Below are positions 58,817-64,000 of a stretch of DNA of 64,000 nt, piece by piece. The notes beneath the pieces were generated by a model. That model saw only the letters and a list, made by a program, of their open reading frames with translations. It was not told the DNA's origin and did not search any database. Origin of the DNA: JAXLXE01 sp046328115 (lineage in GTDB: Bacteria; Chloroflexota; UBA6077; JACCZL01); the NCBI GenBank assembly GCA_046328115.1, contig JAXLXE010000001.1:2170001-2234000 (forward strand). Reading direction: 5' to 3'. The position numbers and the translations under genes were made by a program. How positions within the stretch are numbered: position 1 is the stretch's first letter; each line of letters starts with the position of its first letter.

Positions 58817-61742
58817 CCGGCCCCAGCAAACCCACCTGCTCCAGCGTCTGCCTGGAGAGGGAGAACAGCACCACCGCCGTTGCCGCCCGCGCCGTGGTGG
58901 TACGCGGGGTGTCCGCCAGCAGGCTGGACAGGCCAAAGGCGTCGCCATGGGTGAGCGTGGCCACCCGCCGCTCCGCGCCAAAGTCATCGCGGTCGAATAC
59001 CTCTACCCGTCCACGGCCCACGATAGACAGCTCGTCCGCCACCCCACCGGTCTCATAGATCGTGTCACCGGACGGGCGCTCGGACATCGCGAACGCCTGT
59101 TCCAGCGCCTCCAGTGCATCGCTGGGGAGCGAACGGAACGGCTCGATCCGCGAGATCCAGGCCAGAGCCTGCGCCGCGGTTGGCTTGCCAGCCGCGTCCA
59201 GGAGGCGCGTCTGGTCGCGGAATAGCCGGGCGTAGGCCCCCTCGCCAGCCAGAAGCTCCGCGTGCGTGCCCCGCTCCGCCAACCGCCCATCCGCCAGCAC
59301 AAAGATCTCGTCCGAATCGGCGACCGTCTCCAATCTGTGCGCAATCTTCATGACGGTAGGTCGCCAGGGAAGCGCGCCCAGGGTCTCCTGCACCGCCCGC
59401 TGCGTGGTGGCGTCCAGGGCAGACGTCGCCTCGTCCAGGATGAGAACTGATGGCCGCCTCAACAGAGCGCGAGCCAACGCTACGCGCTGCCGCTGGCCGC
59501 CGGACAGGCCCACTCCGCGCTCGCCCACCAGCGTGTCGTACCCCTGGGGCAACAGACGGACGAACTCGTCAGCGCCGGCAAGCCGGCATGCGTCGTGCAC
59601 ATCCTCGTCGGTCGCGCTGCCGTAGCCAAATCGGACGTTCTCATACACCGTCCCGCTCAGTAAGAAAGAGTCCTGCGCCACCAGGGCGATCTGGCCGCGC
59701 AGTGAAGCCAGCCGGGCGCCCAGAATGTCCGTGCCGTCCCAGGAGATGCGGCCGGCGGTGGGCTCGTACAAGCGCGGCAGCAGCTGGACCACGCTTGACT
59801 TGCCGGCGCCGGTCGCCCCAACGAACGCCACGGTGGACCCAGCCGGCACAAACAACGAGAGATCGCGCAGCACCAGGCGGTCTTCAACGTAGCCAAAGTT
59901 CACGTGGTCAAACCGGATGCCCTCGTGCAGCGGACCGATTGTGGCACCGTGCGGATCGTCGTGCTCCGGGAGCTCCGCCAGCAGCTCTCCCACCCGGTCC
60001 ACGCTGGCGGACGAGGCGGCCAGCGCCTGGCCCGCGCTGGCCACCTGGCTCACGGGGCCGAAGAGGTGATTGGCCAACAGATAGAACGCCACCAGGCCAC
60101 CTGGCGCCAGGGTCTGGCCGCCGCTCTCCACCACCAGGTAGCCGCCCACCAGCAGGATCGCCACCTGTGTGAAGTTGGTCACCAGCGCGCTGACCTGGCT
60201 CAGCACGGAGCTTTCGTGCGCAAACGCCACGTTAAGCTGGCGATGGATGCGCATCCGTCCACCAACGCGGTCCAGCAGGAACCCGGCCGCACCGTACGCC
60301 TTGACCAGCGCGTGCGTGGCAGCCATCTCATTCACCCGAGCGGAGAGGTCGCTCACGCGGCGCGAGCGCTCGCGAGCGGCCGCGCGGAGGCTTCGGCGCC
60401 TGATGCGATAGATAAGCCAGGTGAGCGGCAGCCCAGCCAGAACCACCGCGCCGAGGATCGGTTGGAGCGCGAGCAACAGGAACCCGTACACGAGGATGGA
60501 GACCGTTCCAGAAACCAGCGGCACCAGCGCCGCGGCCAGCGCCTGCTGGAGCGCCACCGTGTCCTGGATCACGCGGTGGTTGATATCTGCCACGGAGTGC
60601 CGCGCAAAGTACGGTGCCGGCAGCCGCGTCAGCGTCTCAAGCATGCGCGACCGGAGATCAAAGCTGAACGCCTCCGCAAGCTCGTTCACGTCCGTGATCT
60701 GCCGCCACCGCGCCACGCTTGCCAGAAGATACAGACTGCCTAGGAACACCACCAGCCCGAACAGCGCATTGAGCTGGCCTTGGCCCGCGGGGATCACGTG
60801 GCCAACCGTTCCCACGTACGGGATGGACTCCGGGAGCGGCCGCCGCGCGAGGACGTTGTCCACCAGAAAGCGGAACGCCAGCGGCAACGCGGCGGAGAAG
60901 CCAATGCCAATGATCGAGCAGGCCAGGATGGCAAGCCCACGTCGCCAGTAGGGCCGAGCAAATGGGAGGAGGCGCACGGTCGCTCGGTAGCCCTGTTGGA
61001 GAGCGGACTGCCCACTGGCCTCCAGCGCCCGGCGCCAGTCCCGCTCCACTATCGCGAGAGAGCGGTGAAACACGTGCTCGAACGCCGTGCGGTCGTCCGA
61101 CCTTGTGGCCTCGACCAGACGCAGCAGCCTGGCCTTCCCGAACCGCCGCTGGAGATACGCGCAGAAAGACGCCGTGGCCACCAAGACCCGCGACGATGCG
61201 TGGTGGCGAGCCTCCTCGATCAGCTCACTTAGGGGTGGGAGCTGGCCGTCCGTCACCAGCTCACGGCAGCGATCGTCCGCCTCAGTCTGTCGCGCCGGTA
61301 TCGCAGACTGGAGTCCGACCATCTCGGCAAGGCCGGCGTCCCAGAAGCGCGCAGTTGGCGGGGGCACACCGTACCGATGCGCCAGCACCGCCCGTGTCAG
61401 CTCAGCCTCCGGCGCCTGGACGGGACTCTCAGCCGTGTGCACCAGGTCCAGGCAGATTCCGCCCGGAGCTGCACGGTGGCAACCTGGCCCAACGGACGGT
61501 CGATCGCTGAGGTAGACGTCGATACGCGGCAGGTCACGCGGCGAAAGCTCCAATGCCGCGGCGATCGTCCGTCCCGCGTCAGAGAATCGCGCCGCCAGCA
61601 ACTGCGTCTGCAGCGCGCCAAACGACCCGGCGGCGATGTGAAGTGTCACCGCGCCGGCCGCGATGGCTCGCCAATTCGACCGATCCGCTAGCTCAGCACC
61701 CGCCGCCATGATTCCCAATTCGCAGTCCCGCGCCGCGGACAC
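58782..61742 (-). CDS. Three-domain fusion: peptidase-like domain, ABC exporter and cyclic nucleotide-binding domain
   Basis: The protein is 986 residues from GTG 61742; ATG 61709 is an alternative. Residues 1 to about 250 resemble a peptidase-MA/gluzincin domain (AAGSFGALQTQLLAARFSDAG, LPRIDVYLSDRP, FWDAGLAEMVG) but no HExxH is present; the equivalent place reads LTRAVLAHRYG. Residues about 255-560 are an ABC exporter membrane domain with six TM. Residues about 605-830 are the ATPase: Walker A GATGAGKSS (about 643), signature LSGGQRQRVALARA (about 748), Walker B VLILDEATSALD, switch AHRLETV. Residues about 865-980 are a cNMP-binding domain (PFRSLPSDALEALEQAF, YETGGVADELSIVGRGRVEVF). As a half-transporter it should dimerise. 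The substrate is unknown; peptide export is only a guess. Confidence 0.87.
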   Translation of the reverse strand: MSAARDCELGIMAAGAELADRSNWRAIAAGAVTLHIAAGSFGALQTQLLAARFSDAGRTIAAALELSPRDLPRIDVYLSDRPSVGPGCHRAAPGGICLDLVHTAESPVQAPEAELTRAVLAHRYGVPPPTARFWDAGLAEMVGLQSAIPARQTEADDRCRELVTDGQLPPLSELIEEARHHASSRVLVATASFCAYLQRRFGKARLLRLVEATRSDDRTAFEHVFHRSLAIVERDWRRALEASGQSALQQGYRATVRLLPFARPYWRRGLAILACSIIGIGFSAALPLAFRFLVDNVLARRPLPESIPYVGTVGHVIPAGQGQLNALFGLVVFLGSLYLLASVARWRQITDVNELAEAFSFDLRSRMLETLTRLPAPYFARHSVADINHRVIQDTVALQQALAAALVPLVSGTVSILVYGFLLLALQPILGAVVLAGLPLTWLIYRIRRRSLRAAARERSRRVSDLSARVNEMAATHALVKAYGAAGFLLDRVGGRMRIHRQLNVAFAHESSVLSQVSALVTNFTQVAILLVGGYLVVESGGQTLAPGGLVAFYLLANHLFGPVSQVASAGQALAASSASVDRVGELLAELPEHDDPHGATIGPLHEGIRFDHVNFGYVEDRLVLRDLSLFVPAGSTVAFVGATGAGKSSVVQLLPRLYEPTAGRISWDGTDILGARLASLRGQIALVAQDSFLLSGTVYENVRFGYGSATDEDVHDACRLAGADEFVRLLPQGYDTLVGERGVGLSGGQRQRVALARALLRRPSVLILDEATSALDATTQRAVQETLGALPWRPTVMKIAHRLETVADSDEIFVLADGRLAERGTHAELLAGEGAYARLFRDQTRLLDAAGKPTAAQALAWISRIEPFRSLPSDALEALEQAFAMSERPSGDTIYETGGVADELSIVGRGRVEVFDRDDFGAERRVATLTHGDAFGLSSLLADTPRTTTARAATAVVLFSLSRQTLEQVGLLGPVSAAVGDPAGT

Positions 61743-61840
61743 CAGCGCCTTTCACGCGCCAGACAATAGCAGGGAGCGCCCGCATCACCCAGGTGACGAT
61801 CGCAACAACCCTTGGAGACAGGTGACCTGCGCGGCCCGAA

Positions 61841-63202
61841 CTAGCGCAGGCGGTCTATCGGGGGGATCCGGCGTGGGATCGCCGTGGGTAGATTCGGCGC
61901 AACCGGCGCAGCGGGAGCCGCCGGACCCGCGGAGGGGCCGGGCTCCGTGAGCGAATCAAGACGAGCCTGGGCCGCGCTGGTATCCGTGTCCAGCGCCAGC
62001 GCCTGTCGCAGCGCGGCCTCCGCCTCCTCCGTCCGCCCTTCCGCGATCAGACGATCGGCCCGGCTGATGAGCGCGGCGTACAGCTTGGCAACCGCCTGGC
62101 CGCCTCGATAGCTCGGCTCCTGCTCCAGGATTCTCTGCAGGCTCGCGATGACACGCGGTTCGTCCTTTCCCCACGCGCGCTCCATGTCCAGCCAGAGACG
62201 CTCGAGCTCTACGGACCTGCCAAGCGCCTTGAGCTCTGGCGAATCCGGGCGTGCCGCGAGGCCGCGCGCAATATCTGCGCTTGCGGAGTCCAGCTCGCCG
62301 GCCGCCAGGTGCTGCTCCGCGCGCCTGCCGAGCGCGCGGGACAGGGTATCTTCGTACCCGGCCGGTCGTGGCTGCGCGCTGCCAAGCGTGTCAAGAACCG
62401 CGAGCGCTCGCGCCGCGTCGCCCGCGGCCAGATGGGCGTTGGCCTCGGCCAGCCGTTGCTCTGCAGTTGGCGTCTGAGGCGCGGCGGCCGGGGGGGCCGT
62501 TTGGCGAGCAACGGCGGTCGGCGGCGCCGCGACCGGCTGCGAGGGCGAAGCAGCCACGGTCGTGGGAGTCGGCGCGCCCGCCGGGGCGGCAGTAGCGATC
62601 GTCGGGGCGGGCGTGGCCCCGACCGCCGCGGGAGCCGCCGTAGCTGCCGCCCCCGTCTGCGGAGCGGAGACCGTGGCGGGACCGGCGACCCAGGCGGTCA
62701 CACCAAGCGTAACTGCCAGGCCAACGCCGATCGCAATGAACGGGATCAGGCGCGGCACGGCTCGCCGACCGCCACGCGCCGATGCCGAAGCCGGTGGGCT
62801 GACCGGTGGCGCGACGGTTGAAGCTGGACTCGGGGTTGGGCGGCGTGCCGTCACCAGAGTAGGCTGTTCGCTGATGCCCGGCGCCACCGGACCTACAAGC
62901 GCGTCCAGCTCCTCGGCGCTCGCGGCGTCGATCTCCCTGAGCTGCTGCAAGGCCTGTCGTGCTGCCGGCACGTCGCCGATCTCCAGGGCGTGCCTCGCCG
63001 CCACCCGGTGGCGGTGCGCCATGCTCCGCCGCCGCACCTCCGCCACGATGGCCTCCGCCTCGGCACTGGCCCCCATCGCATCGAGCGCCGCCAACGCCGC
63101 CTGGTCGGCCTGGGCCAGGTCCCCCCGCTTCAACGCCGCGGCCGCCGTCTCCAGCAGCCGCGCACCGTCTCGCTCTCCCCCATCCTCCGAAGGCTCCGAC
63201 AT
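61841..63202 (-). CDS. Membrane-anchored TPR-like repeat protein
   Basis: The protein is 453 residues from ATG 63202, which follows GAGG at 8 bases. ATG 63250 is an alternative that adds 16 residues. The N-terminal cytoplasmic part (about 1-100) is helical (LLETAAAALKRGDLAQADQAALAALDAMG) and TPR-like. A single TM (PRLIPFIAIGVGLAVTLGVTAWVAG, about 150-172) leads to an Ala/Pro/Thr spacer of about 75 residues and a C-terminal TPR-like domain (RLAEANAHLAAGDAARALAVLD, QHLAAGELDSASADIARGL, LIAEGRTEEAEAALRQAL). It looks like a scaffold or assembly protein in the envelope. There is no enzymatic motif. It is upstream of the ABC fusion on the same strand, with 98 bases between them. Confidence 0.72.
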   Translation of the reverse strand: MSEPSEDGGERDGARLLETAAAALKRGDLAQADQAALAALDAMGASAEAEAIVAEVRRRSMAHRHRVAARHALEIGDVPAARQALQQLREIDAASAEELDALVGPVAPGISEQPTLVTARRPTPSPASTVAPPVSPPASASARGGRRAVPRLIPFIAIGVGLAVTLGVTAWVAGPATVSAPQTGAAATAAPAAVGATPAPTIATAAPAGAPTPTTVAASPSQPVAAPPTAVARQTAPPAAAPQTPTAEQRLAEANAHLAAGDAARALAVLDTLGSAQPRPAGYEDTLSRALGRRAEQHLAAGELDSASADIARGLAARPDSPELKALGRSVELERLWLDMERAWGKDEPRVIASLQRILEQEPSYRGGQAVAKLYAALISRADRLIAEGRTEEAEAALRQALALDTDTSAAQARLDSLTEPGPSAGPAAPAAPVAPNLPTAIPRRIPPIDRLR

Positions 63203-63339
63203 CACCCCATCCTCGCGCGCCGACTCGTTCTGCAACTCAACAGATTGCATCTCGATTTCACTGTACGTCCGGCCACGCGCTGCCGCTGTCGGGCGGCACA
63301 CACTCCGAGCGCCGCCGTCATGACAAGTCGCACCGTGCG

Positions 63340-64000
63340 CTAGCCGCGCGGCTCAGCGTTGCGGCCCACGGCCCGGTCCAGCGCCCGTTCTGGCACGTCC
63401 TTGGCATCGTCCCAATCCGGCGTGTGGAAGCGATAGTCGTGCTTCTGGATGTACTCCTCCAACTCCGTCACGATCGCGCCGAGCGCGCTGACGGCGGTCT
63501 CCCGCAGGGGAGACTCCGCGTCCGCCGCCCGCTGGAGCGCGCGCTCCAGGTGCGGCAGGCAGAGGCCGCCGGAGCGCGTGTAGCGCTCGCGCACCGCCGG
63601 CCTGGCCAGCCTCTCGCAGAGCACGTCCAGGTGCCGCCCCTCAGCCTCCGATAGCACGTCGCAGGCCACACAACCGGCCCGGCCGGACTGCTCGCCGGGA
63701 GGTGATCCAAGCCGACCCCTGGTCAGCGACGCCAGCAGTGACGCCCGCCGCCGGGGCGCCGCCGCTTCGATTCGCCGCTTCGTGGTCACCAGCACGTCCC
63801 GGTAGATGATCGCCGTGGCCAATGGACCCAGCGGAAGCTCCAGAAATCGCCGCGCGTGGACGGGGCAGAAGCCGCCGTCGTTGCGGATCCGTTCGCGCAG
63901 GTCCAGGTCGTTCACCTGCTCGTACGCCACTGACGTGAAGAACGCGTCCACCGACTCGTGCGCCAGCCGGCACACCGGGCAGCCAGGCAGGTCAAACGCC
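63340..64000 (-). CDS. DUF6062 family protein (5' end beyond the window)
   Basis: The frame stays open to the right edge, so the N-terminus is missing; about 219 residues are visible. The GTG at 63975 is internal, because an upstream PGCPVC zinc knuckle is encoded in the same frame. Further Cys/His sets are GGFCPVHARRF, GCVACDVLSEAEGRHL and GGLCLPHLERAL. This gives two repeated CxxC...CxxH units, the DUF6062 pattern. It is probably a cytoplasmic metal-binding protein of unknown function. It is not clearly linked to the TPR-like gene, which lies 137 bases downstream on the same strand. Confidence 0.75.
   Translation of the reverse strand, partial: AFDLPGCPVCRLAHESVDAFFTSVAYEQVNDLDLRERIRNDGGFCPVHARRFLELPLGPLATAIIYRDVLVTTKRRIEAAAPRRRASLLASLTRGRLGSPPGEQSGRAGCVACDVLSEAEGRHLDVLCERLARPAVRERYTRSGGLCLPHLERALQRAADAESPLRETAVSALGAIVTELEEYIQKHDYRFHTPDWDDAKDVPERALDRAVGRNAEPRG

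Noticed and set aside
61790..61826. Direct repeat CAGGTGAC (twice, 29 bases apart) as an operator
   Set aside because: Only eight bases, and not positioned relative to any visible promoter; expected by chance in a window of this size.
1..64000. Prophage, insertion sequence, integron or CRISPR elements
   Set aside because: No transposase, integrase, terminal inverted repeats or regularly spaced repeats were seen on either strand; composition is even throughout.

Overview
The window is one continuous, gene-dense piece of a high-GC bacterial chromosome. Several traits together point to Chloroflexota (inference): the two solute-binding lipoproteins carry long Ala/Pro/Lys linkers after the lipobox, heme A and heme O synthases are fused in one protein, and there is a fused AhbA-AhbB siroheme decarboxylase, an F420-associated zinc protease and a large set of GT-C membrane enzymes. 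No 16S rRNA gene lies in the window, so the class cannot be fixed. There are no insertion sequences, phage genes or CRISPR arrays.

Layout. 1-2.2 kb: end of a DUF5682/VWA pair. 2.3-3.8 kb: pyridoxal phosphate synthase PdxS-PdxT. 3.8-11.2 kb: a complete phosphate regulon in the order PhoR-type kinase, PhoB-type regulator, pstS, pstC, pstA, pstB, phoU, with a good PHO box before pstS. 11.2-23.3 kb (minus strand): a respiratory complex I operon nuoABCDEFGHIJKL-N with no nuoM and with an altered NuoL. 23.5-25.6 kb: a PlsC-type acyltransferase, a SelA-like PLP enzyme and tRNA-Ala(CGC). 25.8-33.2 kb: a six-gene hydrogenase-4-like (group 4 [NiFe]) membrane complex. 33.3-43.5 kb: an F420-associated zincin, GT-C membrane proteins, an orphan Tat-type lipoprotein, an AI-2E family exporter and a DUF72 protein. 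43.6-49 kb: a dehydrogenase, an arabinokinase-like glycosyltransferase, an adenosine deaminase-like enzyme and a glycerophosphodiesterase. 49.0-49.5 kb: two tiny paralogous membrane peptides and a small zinc ribbon. 49.6-56.6 kb: an SH3-domain protein, an ABC-2 exporter, DUF420, a degenerate EAL-HDOD regulator, SCO1 and a CtaA-CtaB fusion. 56.9-64 kb: the AhbA-AhbB fusion, an alpha/beta hydrolase, a three-domain ABC transporter fusion, a TPR-like protein and a truncated DUF6062 protein.

How it fits together. The window describes a respiring cell. Complex I feeds quinone, and the SCO1, DUF420 and heme A/O genes serve a heme-copper oxidase encoded elsewhere. The siroheme decarboxylase fusion suggests heme is made by the Ahb route. 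The hydrogenase-4-like complex is the most unusual part. Its catalytic subunit keeps all four Ni-binding cysteines and has no C-terminal extension. Its small subunit is fused to a ferredoxin, has lost all four cysteines for the proximal [4Fe-4S] cluster, and the ferredoxin part has one Cys replaced by Ser. Next to it, complex I lacks NuoM, and NuoL has Thr in place of the key TM5 glutamate. These two altered energy-converting complexes only a few kilobases apart are the best candidate here for something undescribed.
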